Source: Pseudomonadales bacterium (GTDB lineage Bacteria; Pseudomonadota; Gammaproteobacteria; Pseudomonadales; UBA7434). Taken from it: a stretch of DNA of 33,708 nucleotides. A program made the position numbers and the translations under genes. Shown in pieces: positions 18,246 to 27,564 of the stretch (position 1 is its first letter; each line of letters begins with the position of its first letter). The stretch is taken from contig JAOIUY010000017.1 of NCBI GenBank assembly GCA_028223755.1, positions 1 to 33,708 on the forward strand, read 5' to 3'. A model generated the notes under the pieces. The model did not search any database and was not told the origin of the DNA. It was given only the letters and a program-made list of their open reading frames with translations.

Positions 18246-18265
18246 TATTCAAACTAACACTTAAC

Positions 18266-18943
18266 TTATGTTTTGGCTGATACGTTAGCTAAGTGCTTAT
18301 CGACCCAACGAAAAGTAAGATTGATTCTAGGCGCCATAGCGCGACGACTTTTAGCAATTTGATGCAGCCAATTTTGTTGTGTCGCACCACTCATAATCAA
18401 GACGCTACCTGGCGGCAACAGCACATTGGCTTTCAATGTTTTATCAAATTTATGCTTTAATTGAAAAGTACGCTCCTGCCCCAAACTCACCGAAGCAATT
18501 ACCGGTGCTGGCCCTAGCTCGGGTTCATCATCGGCATGCCAACTAACACTATCAGCACCATCGCGATATAAATTGGCGAGCACGCTATTAAATTGCACGG
18601 CCGCCAACTGCTCGACTCGCGATTTAATCGCCTGTAAAGATTCAGTCCACGGTAAGCCATAAGCAGTTATACCTGAATAGGTATACGGAATTTTTTCATC
18701 ACTATACCACGCAGACAAACGCGGTACGTTATGGGTTTTTCCATACATGGTGATTTTTTCTTGCGTCCAAGCAATCGTTTTTTGCAGTTGCTCAAAATAA
18801 TGATTAGCTTCGGCAGTAGAAAAGCAGTGGGGATAAAGAACTAACTCGCCATCAACTAGCGGGATCTTTTGCGCAGTGTTTTTAAAACTCTGATCAGATT
18901 CATCAATTGATAAATCAGCTTGCGAAAAAAGATCCATAGTCAT
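18266..18943 (-). CDS. AlkB-type alpha-ketoglutarate/Fe(II) dioxygenase (ALKBH2-like)
   Basis: Predicted oxidative demethylase of alkylated DNA or RNA bases. The 225-residue product has the complete Fe(II)/2-oxoglutarate set: H136 and D138 in SWHADDEPELG, H194 in NWLHQI, and the two arginines R206 and R212 in RINLTFR. The PRLSAWYSD substrate loop (75-82) and DGADSVSWHADDE resemble the ALKBH2/3-like bacterial group more than E. coli AlkB. It follows purC by 17 bases on the same strand. No Ada-type regulator is nearby, so damage induction is not indicated. Role in repair is from family knowledge. Confidence 0.9.
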   Translation of the reverse strand: MTMDLFSQADLSIDESDQSFKNTAQKIPLVDGELVLYPHCFSTAEANHYFEQLQKTIAWTQEKITMYGKTHNVPRLSAWYSDEKIPYTYSGITAYGLPWTESLQAIKSRVEQLAAVQFNSVLANLYRDGADSVSWHADDEPELGPAPVIASVSLGQERTFQLKHKFDKTLKANVLLPPGSVLIMSGATQQNWLHQIAKSRRAMAPRINLTFRWVDKHLANVSAKT

Positions 18944-18960
18944 GATATTTTTTTAAATCG

Positions 18961-20076
18961 CTAAGCAATTAACCCATAGCGCTCATTTAGCACGTCAAGG
19001 ATTTCAGCTTCAGGGTTATCTGACAACGGCAATGCACGACCCATAATTTTTTCGGCTACGCCAACATAGGTTTGCGACACTGCCATCAATACCTCTTCAG
19101 GTAAAGCATTGTCACGCGCTAAAGCCACTCGCCCATCCATACGATCTTTGTTTAATAAAATATCAGGATCAGGAAAATGGTTAAGCAACAATTGACGGAA
19201 GGCTTCTTTAGAGTTTTCGACAACCTTGCCTTGTCGATACTGCTCACCATCCCAAATTCGCGATGAATCAGGCGTGCCAACTTCATCCATATAAATTAAT
19301 TTGTCATTCCCCGCTGCATCTTTGACATATCCAAATTCAAATTTGGTATCGACAAATACTTGATCAATGTTCGCTAAGGCTGCGCCAATAACATCAAAGC
19401 CTTCACGCAATAATGTTTCATAACGACCAATATCATTGAGCTGCTGAAACTTAAATGCCTCAAAATTTTGCTCAATATCCGCACGTGTGATGTTCACATC
19501 GTCCACTTCTGGGACGCCAGGAATACCTTTGAGGATACCTTTGGTCGATGGCGTAATTAGTAACTCAGGAAGCTTTTGATCACGCTCTAAGCCTTCAGGC
19601 AAATGAATACCACAAAATTCTCGCTCGCCTTTAGCATAAGAGCGCCACATAGAACCGGTTATGTATTGTCGCGCAATCGCTTCAATCATTACCGGCCGCG
19701 CTTTCTGCACGATCCAAACCAACGGATGTGGCACGGCTAAAATATGACTATCGGCTAAGCCTTGCTCACGGAACAGCTCAAACCAATGATTCGAAATAGC
19801 GTTTAGCGCCGCGCCCTTTCCAGGGACACCAGCCATACCGCCCTCACCCTGCCAAATACACTCAAAAGCCGAGATCCGATCACTAATCACCATTACCGCC
19901 AACTGCGAATCAGGCGCTACATCGTAACCTTCTGACTGGATTAAACGCTGGCTATCGGCATCTGATAACCAATAGACCGAGCGAACTTTGCCGCTGTGAA
20001 TAGGCTGAGAGGTGCGAATGGGGAGATTATTACTTACGGCCAGCACGCGGCTGGCAGGAGAACTGGCGGTATTCAT
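18961..20076 (-). CDS. purC: Phosphoribosylaminoimidazole-succinocarboxamide synthase (SAICAR synthetase), long form
   Basis: Joins aspartate to CAIR in de novo purine synthesis. I take the ATG ending at 20076 (371 residues, AAGAGT ribosome site) over an in-frame GTG 33 bases upstream. Motifs: [10 protein letters not shown] (nucleotide loop), [54 protein letters not shown] and [13 protein letters not shown]. At about 370 residues this is the long form found in some gammaproteobacteria, not the 237-residue E. coli type. It ends the run that starts with dapA, a placement known from both E. coli (dapA-bamC-purC) and pseudomonads. Inserted genes separate it from bamC here. Confidence 0.95.
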   Translation of the reverse strand: MNTASSPASRVLAVSNNLPIRTSQPIHSGKVRSVYWLSDADSQRLIQSEGYDVAPDSQLAVMVISDRISAFECIWQGEGGMAGVPGKGAALNAISNHWFELFREQGLADSHILAVPHPLVWIVQKARPVMIEAIARQYITGSMWRSYAKGEREFCGIHLPEGLERDQKLPELLITPSTKGILKGIPGVPEVDDVNITRADIEQNFEAFKFQQLNDIGRYETLLREGFDVIGAALANIDQVFVDTKFEFGYVKDAAGNDKLIYMDEVGTPDSSRIWDGEQYRQGKVVENSKEAFRQLLLNHFPDPDILLNKDRMDGRVALARDNALPEEVLMAVSQTYVGVAEKIMGRALPLSDNPEAEILDVLNERYGLIA

Positions 20077-20168
20077 TAATATTTTACTCTTGAGCGTGAT
20101 AAACGTCACAGTATAAAACAGGCGCTAATTGATCGCTAGAGGGAGATTTTAATTCAGTGGCTAGATAA

Positions 20169-21038
20169 TTAGGTTAGAGGATAGACATCAAACCTTGTGG
20201 CTTTGCCTGTTAGCGATGAAGCTGGCTTGATACCGCCAAGCCACTCGGCGCCCGGTGCCCGCTTAACCACCACCTTGCGTGTGGCAAGAGATAATGCCGC
20301 CTCTATCAAACCCTGTCCGTCACTGACGCCAGTGGGTTTTTCACCATTTGAAGGATCTGTTAGGCGCTGTAGAAACGCCATATTTTTTTTGACCGCTGCA
20401 GTTTTCTTGAGACCCCGCTTACTTTCTGCCTCAGGATGAGCATACATAGGATCAAGATAAATCACATCAGGACGAGGATCCGACCACTGCTGCATTAGCA
20501 ATAGACTATCGGCCTCCACAACCTTCATTCGCTCACCAGCCGATAGCAGTAAATCATTTGTACTGACATCGCTGGCCTGCTGAACCGCCTGCTCCAACAA
20601 ACAAGCAAGCAGTGGAATTTGCTCAACCATAGTGACATCGCAGCCTGCCGCAGCTAATAAGCAGGCGTCATGACCAAAGCCCGCAGTAGCATCTAATACC
20701 GTTAATGGCTGCGTCATTTTTTTGCGCCCTAAAACAGCTCGAACAACATACTCTCGATGCAATCCTGCATTATTCAGGCGGGCATAGAAACGCGGCTCAG
20801 AAAAATCAACGCTAACAATCGCAGCGCCATTATCTAAATGAACACGCCACAAACCATCATTAAACATAATGGCTGCAGCCTTATCTGAAACTTTGCCATC
20901 AGCAATATCTGCCGGCGACACTATCGCAAAACCACAGCGCTTCGCTAAAGATTCTACTTGAATTAATGAAGGCTCCTGACTCGAATCAAAAACAATATAG
21001 GCCAAAGCCTCTGAAATGGATGAGTTGGCATTACTCAT
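20169..21038 (-). CDS. rsmJ: 16S rRNA (guanine1516-N2)-methyltransferase
   Basis: RsmJ (YhiQ) methylates G1516 of 16S rRNA. The start chosen is the ATG ending at 21038 (289 residues), because it overlaps the TGA of the upstream kinase gene in ATGA; another ATG at 21059 lies inside that gene. SAM motif VLDATAGFGHDACLLAAAG (from about residue 114) and the N2-guanine methyltransferase-type DPMY (196-199), followed by KRGLKKTAAVKKNM, fit RsmJ well. E. coli RsmJ has 250 residues, so the N-terminus is longer. Coupling to a sensor kinase gene is unusual for this housekeeping enzyme. Confidence 0.92.
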   Translation of the reverse strand: MSNANSSISEALAYIVFDSSQEPSLIQVESLAKRCGFAIVSPADIADGKVSDKAAAIMFNDGLWRVHLDNGAAIVSVDFSEPRFYARLNNAGLHREYVVRAVLGRKKMTQPLTVLDATAGFGHDACLLAAAGCDVTMVEQIPLLACLLEQAVQQASDVSTNDLLLSAGERMKVVEADSLLLMQQWSDPRPDVIYLDPMYAHPEAESKRGLKKTAAVKKNMAFLQRLTDPSNGEKPTGVSDGQGLIEAALSLATRKVVVKRAPGAEWLGGIKPASSLTGKATRFDVYPLT

Positions 21039-23422
21039 GAATGCGCACTTCTCACCCATTTTTGAGTCATCGAAGCCAACTCTTCTAGCTTAAAGGGCTT
21101 ACTCAAAAAATCATTCATGCCGGCATCAAAACAATGAATTCTATCCTGCGGATCGATATTGGCCGTCATAGCAATAATAGGTATTCGCGATTTTTCACCG
21201 CTCATTTGACGGATAGCACGCGAGGCATCGTAGCCATTCATTTTTGGCATTTGGCAGTCCATATAAATCAAATCAAAATCTTGATGATTGACCGCATCTA
21301 AGGCTTCTAATCCTGTTTCTGCGACAACAATATGACAACCTAATTTGTCGAGCATCGCATTAGCAACACGTTTATTCACTAAGTTATCTTCAACTAATAA
21401 AATTGAATAACCAGATAGGTCGGCAAGAGGCGAAACATCATCAGCTTGACTCTCAGGATGATCTAACTTTAAGAGACGCAACATAACCGATGAAAATGAA
21501 CTCGCACGTAAAGGCGGCCGAGTTAGCAATCGATTATCTGCCACGGTCGCTTCACTATGAACGGACTTAGAAACGATAACCGTATTTAAATGATAGCGAT
21601 TGACCTGCTCTTCTACTTTAGCCCATACATCATCAAAACGCTCCTCAACCGAGCAATACAGCATCAATGTTGGCATGATGTTTTTATCTGTTAGTTTTTC
21701 TAACGCTAAAACTAAGCCGTTTATATCTGCAAATATATTAGCTTCCATTTTATAAAAATCACAAAGGCTCTGGCAGGCCTTACAAATTTCAAGGGTGCTT
21801 CCGTAAACAATGATGGGATGCTTCTGTAAAGGATAGGCCAGCTCTTCAACCGATTTATTAGGGAGTTCAGAGCGATAAGAGAATGGGATCCGCACATAAA
21901 ATTCGCTGCCTACACCCAGCTCGCTATGGACGCCAATATCACCATGTAATAGTTCAGCCAGCTTTTCACAAATGGATAAACCCAAACCCGTACCGCTATA
22001 TTTTCTCGTCATAGAGCCATCGCTCTGTGAATACGGTAAAAATATCGTATGCAAATCTTGTTCAGATATCCCAATACCTGTGTCACGCACAGCTAGACGT
22101 ATCCACAGCTTTCCTTGCGCATCAACTTCTTTGACAGCACTAATAAGCACCGATCCGTGATCAGTAAATTTAACCGCATTGTTAATTAGATTATTTAACA
22201 GCTGTCGCAGCTTATTAGGGTCCGACTCAACGACTAATGGCAACTCACTATCGTAATCAGTCAATATATCAAGGCTGGCCGCATCAGCTGACTGCGCATG
22301 CAAAAACATTAACTCATCAAGCAATTGGTGCAGATCAAATTCGATATTACTAAGTTCAGACTGATCAAGTGATAGTCGTGAAAAGTCTAATATGTCATTA
22401 ATTAAAATCATTAACGCCTCACTGGATGATTCAGCGAGCGTGATTAACTCTTTTTGATCATGACTAAGACCGCTGTCACCAAGTAAATTAAGCGTACCCA
22501 AAATACCGTTCAGTGGCGTACGGATTTCATGACTGACATTGGCAGCAAACTCGGATTTTAACTTAGCGGCTGCTAGTGCATGATCGCGTGCAGTAGCCAG
22601 TTGAAGCTCTCTATCTTCGAGTACTTCCATCATCTGATTAAACGCATTACTTAATTGCAGAGTTTCTTTTGAGCCTGAGAGATCAACCCTAAGATTATTA
22701 CGCTCACCTCTCGCCCCCGAACCCATTGTCTCAACGAATTCTTCTAAAGGCTTTGTTAATGCACCACTCAAGCTATTGAGTGCCAACACTAACAATATCG
22801 CGCCAATTAATAGCACAACAACATTACCAAGAATAATATTATAGCGAGCACTATAGAGCTGATCTTTAGCAATCAGCACGCGAACTCGACCAATTTTATT
22901 TTCTTGTTTACGCGTCGCTTCTAGGTCTTCTAATTCAGGCTCAGCACTATCGGATTGAACAGGGCTAGAAAACTGCCAGTAATTCTCTCCATCATACTCA
23001 AGCACAGCAACACTAGCCTCAATACTATTGATGCTTCTAGACTGGCGTTGTAATTCTTTTGCCGTAACATTTACCCAAGGAATATCATCGCCCGACTCAG
23101 CCAGCAACACACCCTCTAACTCATAAATAGCTATCTGAGTAACACTAGGAAAAGAATGCACCACTTCGATAGCTTGCTTGGCAAAGACTGGACTACCAAG
23201 CAATACTGGCAGTGAACTTTGTTTGGCTAACACACCGGTTATATTTTTTCCGTTTTGGATAAAATTATTGGTGAGTGATTTATTGATAATGATAGAAGTA
23301 CCTATCGATACGCTAAGCACCATTACAAACATACCTAACGCTACCAATAAGGTGAGCTGAGAACCTAGATGTCGATCGGAAATATCCGCACTGTAAGAGG
23401 TGTTCTCATTGTCCTTTAGCAT
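21035..23422 (-). CDS. Membrane hybrid histidine kinase (HAMP-HisKA-HATPase-degenerate receiver-REC), BarA-like without HPt
   Basis: Inner-membrane sensor kinase; start taken at the ATG ending at 23422 (795 residues), not a TTG 15 bases upstream. Order: membrane segment (about 20-47), periplasmic sensor region with NITGVLAKQSSLPVLLGSP, second membrane segment (about 197-216), HAMP, HisKA with phosphorylated H298 in NVSHEIRTPLNG, HATPase with N415, DTGIGIS and GTGLGLS. A 130-residue region follows that has receiver-like spacing but no phospho-acceptor Asp. A true receiver ends the protein (acceptor D722 in YMDCQMPKMNGYD, K775). It resembles BarA/GacS, but the C-terminal HPt domain is absent, so phosphotransfer needs an outside partner. 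It lies 41 bases after a PilZ gene and overlaps rsmJ. Confidence 0.9.
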   Translation of the reverse strand: MLKDNENTSYSADISDRHLGSQLTLLVALGMFVMVLSVSIGTSIIINKSLTNNFIQNGKNITGVLAKQSSLPVLLGSPVFAKQAIEVVHSFPSVTQIAIYELEGVLLAESGDDIPWVNVTAKELQRQSRSINSIEASVAVLEYDGENYWQFSSPVQSDSAEPELEDLEATRKQENKIGRVRVLIAKDQLYSARYNIILGNVVVLLIGAILLVLALNSLSGALTKPLEEFVETMGSGARGERNNLRVDLSGSKETLQLSNAFNQMMEVLEDRELQLATARDHALAAAKLKSEFAANVSHEIRTPLNGILGTLNLLGDSGLSHDQKELITLAESSSEALMILINDILDFSRLSLDQSELSNIEFDLHQLLDELMFLHAQSADAASLDILTDYDSELPLVVESDPNKLRQLLNNLINNAVKFTDHGSVLISAVKEVDAQGKLWIRLAVRDTGIGISEQDLHTIFLPYSQSDGSMTRKYSGTGLGLSICEKLAELLHGDIGVHSELGVGSEFYVRIPFSYRSELPNKSVEELAYPLQKHPIIVYGSTLEICKACQSLCDFYKMEANIFADINGLVLALEKLTDKNIMPTLMLYCSVEERFDDVWAKVEEQVNRYHLNTVIVSKSVHSEATVADNRLLTRPPLRASSFSSVMLRLLKLDHPESQADDVSPLADLSGYSILLVEDNLVNKRVANAMLDKLGCHIVVAETGLEALDAVNHQDFDLIYMDCQMPKMNGYDASRAIRQMSGEKSRIPIIAMTANIDPQDRIHCFDAGMNDFLSKPFKLEELASMTQKWVRSAHS

Positions 23423-23463
23423 ATCTCTACTATCCAAATTAGTGCTTAGTCTTTTGCAATGAA

Positions 23464-23733
23464 TTAAATAAACTCTAACCCTATACCCTCATCGGAGACA
23501 TGGGCAACACGCATAAGTACGGGGTCAGAATTTAATGTGCCGGTATGACGCTTAATAGTTACGCTCACTTCGGTATTTATCGGTGGCAGGACATGGACGC
23601 CACGCAGAGCAAAAAAACCGCCCTTGGAAGCATTTTTTGCCTTTAAAGAAATAACGCCCAGTGCTGGATGTTGAATATCAAGCTGTGCTTCGCTAGCAAC
23701 GCGCGGATATCTTCTTCTTTTATCAATATCCAT
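23464..23733 (-). CDS. Single-domain PilZ protein (c-di-GMP binding)
   Basis: An 89-residue protein made of one PilZ domain. Both c-di-GMP contact motifs are present: RRRYPR near the N-terminus (RxxxR, residues 6-11) and NASKGGFF (N/DxSxxG, about 34-41). The end VSDEGIGLEFI is typical. Such small PilZ proteins act as c-di-GMP-responsive adaptors for motility, biofilm or secretion; the partner here is unknown. It lies between an MBL hydrolase gene and the hybrid kinase gene on the same strand, so it may work with the kinase. Translation begins with MDIDKRRRYPR. Confidence 0.9.
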   Translation of the reverse strand: MDIDKRRRYPRVASEAQLDIQHPALGVISLKAKNASKGGFFALRGVHVLPPINTEVSVTIKRHTGTLNSDPVLMRVAHVSDEGIGLEFI

Positions 23734-23761
23734 AAAGCCTTCTAATTATTGAGGTTTTGGA

Positions 23762-24547
23762 CTAATGAATCTGTAACCAATCAAAACCAGAATCTTGGTC
23801 CGCTACTAAAATACGCTCATGATAAGGAAAAACATCTTGCATAGCATCTAAAGCTAACGCTTCTGTATTATTTTGCTGGCTAATATGCGCCACAACTAAC
23901 CACTGTATTTTTTCATGATCAAAATTAGAGAGTAAGTTACGCGCTTGATGATTACTTAAATGGCCCCAGTCACCTAACACTCGCTGCTTAAGCCCATAGG
24001 GATAAGAGCCCGCCTCTAACATACCAACATCATGGTTACACTCAAGAACCATTGCATCACAATCGTTATAGGCATCGATAACATGTGGCGTATAACTTCC
24101 AAGGTCGGTCAACACACCTAGGCGCTTTTCTCGTGACGAGTCATCACTCTCTTTAACGGTTGCCGTTATAACAAACTGACAGGGTTCGCGAGCATCATGC
24201 GGCACAGCAACAGGTTGCACCGATAGACCGCCCACACTCACAGCCGAAAAATTATCTAATAAGGCAACTTGTGGTAATTCATCGCAACCACTTTTTACCG
24301 CCGTACCGTGAGTCATATAAACTGGCAGCGAATGTTTACGCGCTAACGCTTTAACACCCTTAATATGATCACCATGCTCATGAGTAATAAACGCTGCATG
24401 TAAATCACTAAGCGCCAAATCCAGTCGCTCTAAGCCTGCGGTTAAATTCCGTAAGGTAATGCCGCAGTCAACCAAAATACGCGTGCCTTCGGACTCAACA
24501 ATTAGTGCATTACCACGACTACCACTACCCAATGAAGCAAATCTCAT
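23762..24547 (-). CDS. MBL-fold metallo-hydrolase (YycJ/PhnP-like)
   Basis: Cytoplasmic metallo-beta-lactamase-fold hydrolase. I use the ATG ending at 24547 (261 residues, MRFASLGSGSRGNA, AGGCTG ribosome site) instead of a TTG five codons earlier. Metal ligands: THEHGDH (H56, H58, D60, H61), the His of VAVPHDA, the Asp of LTDLG and the His of VVAHIS. ECNHDVGML and the GHLSNHQA segment are signatures of the YycJ/WalJ group. In pseudomonads a homologue lies at this same place between bamC and purC. YycJ-type proteins have been linked to DNA repair or cell-wall control in Firmicutes; the role in Gram-negatives is not established. Confidence 0.88.
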   Translation of the reverse strand: MRFASLGSGSRGNALIVESEGTRILVDCGITLRNLTAGLERLDLALSDLHAAFITHEHGDHIKGVKALARKHSLPVYMTHGTAVKSGCDELPQVALLDNFSAVSVGGLSVQPVAVPHDAREPCQFVITATVKESDDSSREKRLGVLTDLGSYTPHVIDAYNDCDAMVLECNHDVGMLEAGSYPYGLKQRVLGDWGHLSNHQARNLLSNFDHEKIQWLVVAHISQQNNTEALALDAMQDVFPYHERILVADQDSGFDWLQIH

Positions 24548-24571
24548 AATCAGCCTAAACAACCCAAACGA

Positions 24572-25783
24572 TTAAGATAATTTACCTTGGATACGCCGCA
24601 ATAGAAACGCTTGCTCATTAGTGCGCAACAAAGGCTTGGCATCACGCTGCACATAAATAATTAACGCGCTGCCGTCGTGTTGAGCTTGAAGAATAAGAGG
24701 ATCAATTTCATTTTTTGGTAGTGCTTCTTGAGGTTTACCAATACCGAACAGACGCTTAAAAAATCCACGCTCTTTTTCTTTTTTTGCTTTTGGAATTGAG
24801 TGGGCATAATAAACACCAGCACTACGATTCAAATCACTCACTTCAAAAGAAGCTTTACGCAGCGCCAAACCTAGCGAAGCCCAAGCGCGATCGAAAGGTA
24901 AATACAAAGCTAAGTAAGGACGGTTTTCCGCATCGTAATTCAAACTTATACGACTCGCCGAACCAATACCTTGCGCCAACAATGAATGCGACGCTTGATT
25001 TGGCGTATTCGCTAAATGCTCGGAAAGCAACTTAACCATATTATCTTCGCGCATTTTTAAGCTAGATGTTTGACTCCAGCTTGGCGCATTCTCTACCGCT
25101 TGATCAGAGGCTATCGAGCGCTGAGTCACTAAGATTTCTGTTGTATTCTCTTGTACACCCGCCTTTAACTTAAAGCGGAATTGCTCTTTAACTGATGAGG
25201 TATTAGGCCGGCTATCGTCAGCCTCGGCAATCGCTAAATTCGCTAGATCGATATCAGCCAATACAGAAGTATCCATTAAAGAAGATGATAGCCAATCGGT
25301 CTCTATTACCCCAAGCGTGCCATCGGCAGTTGCTAATGGAATATTATTGGTCAATAAAAAATTAGACACTAGCGGCCAAACCTCTCCCGGGGAGGCATTA
25401 ATAAGAATCCATTGCTGCTGTTCAAAACGCTGCACCCGAACACTGCCTTTGTTCTCAACAGCATCAAGCGGCTCAACTCTAGGCACTTCAAATTTAGTCG
25501 GCAATATTTGCGACAAAGCCAATTCAGGAATCGGATAATCAGTGCGGATATTTTCTGCCGTAATACCTTCAGGCCAAACAATCTCTGCTGACTCTTTGGC
25601 ATCGAGATAATTATTATCATTGCCGGGGAAGACGCCCTCATCTCCAAATAACCAACTGCAGCCCGACACTGTGAATGCGGCGAACAATGATATCAACTTG
25701 AGTGGCAATCTAGGCGGTAATCTAAACTCAAACTTCAGTATTGAGCTTAAAGTTACACAGTTGATGTTTTTAAAATTTTTCAT
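24572..25783 (-). CDS. bamC: Outer membrane assembly lipoprotein BamC
   Basis: Lipoprotein of the BAM complex, which inserts beta-barrel proteins into the outer membrane. The 403-residue product has a signal peptide ending in a lipobox TVSGC with the lipidated Cys at 42. The N-region before it is long. The mature start CSWLFGDEGVFPGNDNNYL resembles the BamC segment that binds BamD, and PEG...YPIPEL continues it. Two helix-grip domains follow (about 130-250 and 280-400). Sequence similarity to E. coli BamC is low, so the call rests on the lipoprotein start, domain layout and position right after dapA, as in E. coli and pseudomonads. Confidence 0.88.
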   Translation of the reverse strand: MKNFKNINCVTLSSILKFEFRLPPRLPLKLISLFAAFTVSGCSWLFGDEGVFPGNDNNYLDAKESAEIVWPEGITAENIRTDYPIPELALSQILPTKFEVPRVEPLDAVENKGSVRVQRFEQQQWILINASPGEVWPLVSNFLLTNNIPLATADGTLGVIETDWLSSSLMDTSVLADIDLANLAIAEADDSRPNTSSVKEQFRFKLKAGVQENTTEILVTQRSIASDQAVENAPSWSQTSSLKMREDNMVKLLSEHLANTPNQASHSLLAQGIGSASRISLNYDAENRPYLALYLPFDRAWASLGLALRKASFEVSDLNRSAGVYYAHSIPKAKKEKERGFFKRLFGIGKPQEALPKNEIDPLILQAQHDGSALIIYVQRDAKPLLRTNEQAFLLRRIQGKLS

Positions 25784-25838
25784 TAAACAGTTTCCCTATA
25801 CGACACTATCAACAGACATATGACAAGACGTATTGAAT

Positions 25839-26753
25839 TTAATTTGCTGCAGCAGACTCAGTTGTAATATTAGCCGACGCCAATGCCGATTCTATTTTTG
25901 CATGATACTGTGAATCCAAGACGGTCAGTGGCAAGCGAATGCCTTCACCCATTAAACCCATTCTATGTAGCGCCCATTTGACTGGAATAGGATTCGCCTC
26001 AACAAATAAATCATTATTTAACTGGGTCAAAACCTCATTCAAGCGACGAGCCTCGGCTTCTTCCGCGTCACTACCCGCACTCGCTGCCATCGCAATTCGA
26101 CATAGATCGGCCATTTGCTGCGGCGCGACATTGGCCGTCACCGATATATTGCCCACCGCTCCCATCAACATAAATTCAACAGCGGTTTCATCGTCGCCTG
26201 AATAAATCGAAATTTTATCACCACAGCTGGCTAGCAACTCAGCCCCGCGGGTTAAATCACCGGTGGCATCTTTAATGCCCACAATATTGGGCAGCTCTGC
26301 AAGACGCGCCGTTGTTGAAGGCAGCATATCAACCGCCGTTCGGCCTGGGACGTTGTATAAAATATTGGGAATATCGACGGCCTCTGCAATGGTCTTATGA
26401 TGCAGGTACAAGCCCTCTTGCGTCGGCTTGTTGTAGTAAGGCGTCACGGTCAAACAAGCATCAGCTCCCACGCGATGTGCCGCCTGTGTTAGCTCAATCG
26501 CTTCAGAGGTTGAATTAGCTCCAGTGCCAGCAATCACTGCAATACGACCGGCGGCAGTTTTAACAACCGCCTCGATCACCGTGTGATGCTCTTCGATATT
26601 GAGTGTGGCAGACTCGCCAGTAGTGCCTACGGCCACGATGGCATTGGTGCCGGCATTCATATGCCATTCAACTAATTGTTGCAGACTCGGATAATCGATA
26701 CTGCCGTCGTCTAACATGGGCGTGACAAGTGCCACGATACTGCCTGAAATCAT
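25839..26753 (-). CDS. dapA: 4-hydroxy-tetrahydrodipicolinate synthase
   Basis: First committed enzyme of lysine and meso-diaminopimelate synthesis, condensing pyruvate with aspartate semialdehyde. I place the start at the ATG ending at 26753 (304 residues, MISGSIVALVTPML), which matches the family and has a GGGGA ribosome site; the open frame extends further upstream without similarity. Active-site parts: GTTGES (43-48), YYNKPTQEG (106-114), Y134 in LYNVPGRT, and the Schiff-base K161 in GIKDATGD, the same number as in E. coli. First gene of the long minus-strand run toward bamC and purC. Confidence 0.97.
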   Translation of the reverse strand: MISGSIVALVTPMLDDGSIDYPSLQQLVEWHMNAGTNAIVAVGTTGESATLNIEEHHTVIEAVVKTAAGRIAVIAGTGANSTSEAIELTQAAHRVGADACLTVTPYYNKPTQEGLYLHHKTIAEAVDIPNILYNVPGRTAVDMLPSTTARLAELPNIVGIKDATGDLTRGAELLASCGDKISIYSGDDETAVEFMLMGAVGNISVTANVAPQQMADLCRIAMAASAGSDAEEAEARRLNEVLTQLNNDLFVEANPIPVKWALHRMGLMGEGIRLPLTVLDSQYHAKIESALASANITTESAAAN

Positions 26754-26993
26754 TGATTTTGTCCCCGAAATAACTCTATCGCTGGCATCAAAAAGCTTAC
26801 TGAACAACCGCTTTCTTAACGCGCGAATTACTTGAGCCATGGTACTGAGGCGAACAGGCCAGCACAAGGCTTAAGGGCTGTGATTAGGCACAATCATGCC
26901 GTAAAAATCTTAATGACAGCGTTTAAAGCAAGCCAGTGAAAGCTCGCTGGTGTAAACTGATGGAACACGCCAGTAAAGACCGGATCACCAACG

Positions 26994-27557
26994 ATGACTC
27001 GAATATTGAAAAGCAGCCCGCCATATCCAATGATACTCCTGACACGACTCACTTTATCTTTATTGATATCGCTTTGCCTGCCACTATCTCTGGCCGCTCA
27101 AGGGTGGGGAGACGCAACCGCAGACCAAGCAACACTTCGTCAATTCAGTGAATCAGATGAAAGATATCTTCAACAAGGCCGCGATCGGATCAATGAACTG
27201 ACTCGCCGCCACTTTGGTAGTGCTTTACAGCAGCAACGTGAGCATGACATAAAGCTAATGCAGCGCTTACTCGATAAGAAAATAGTGACCGAGAAAGACC
27301 GCCGTCTATTACAGGATATGGGGATTGTACTGGGGGATTTACTGCTACAGGAATTCAATTTGCGCTGGGTCGTTTATTCTGACAAATATGGCCCTTCTCG
27401 AGCATTACAGCTTAAACACAGCGAGAACTTTTTATTCCCAATCACGATGATATCGCGGCGGGCTGAAGTGGGGGTTATCGTGAATATCGATGAGCTTTAT
27501 GAAAAAGCTGTAGCAAAAATTGCTGCCTATAAAGCAGCCGCTAGACGACTTTATTAA
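26994..27557 (+). CDS. Exported DUF3806 family protein
   Basis: A 187-residue protein from the ATG at 26994, or 175 residues from the ATG at 27030, which would give a more ordinary signal peptide. The hydrophobic stretch ILLTRLTLSLLISLCLPLSLAA ending before QGWG predicts export to the periplasm. The mature part is helical at first and has the DUF3806-like block LDKKIVTEKDRRLLQDMGIVLGD and NLRWVVYSDKYGPSRALQL, then NFLFPITMISRR. No catalytic motif is apparent and the function is unknown. It is divergent from dapA and converges on the next gene with only seven bases between stops. Confidence 0.82.
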   Translation: MTRILKSSPPYPMILLTRLTLSLLISLCLPLSLAAQGWGDATADQATLRQFSESDERYLQQGRDRINELTRRHFGSALQQQREHDIKLMQRLLDKKIVTEKDRRLLQDMGIVLGDLLLQEFNLRWVVYSDKYGPSRALQLKHSENFLFPITMISRRAEVGVIVNIDELYEKAVAKIAAYKAAARRLY

Positions 27558-27564
27558 CTAAGCC

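Noticed and set aside
26754-26867. N-terminal extension of dapA by 38 residues
   Set aside because: DapA proteins begin at the MISGSIVALVTP segment, which has its own ribosome site.
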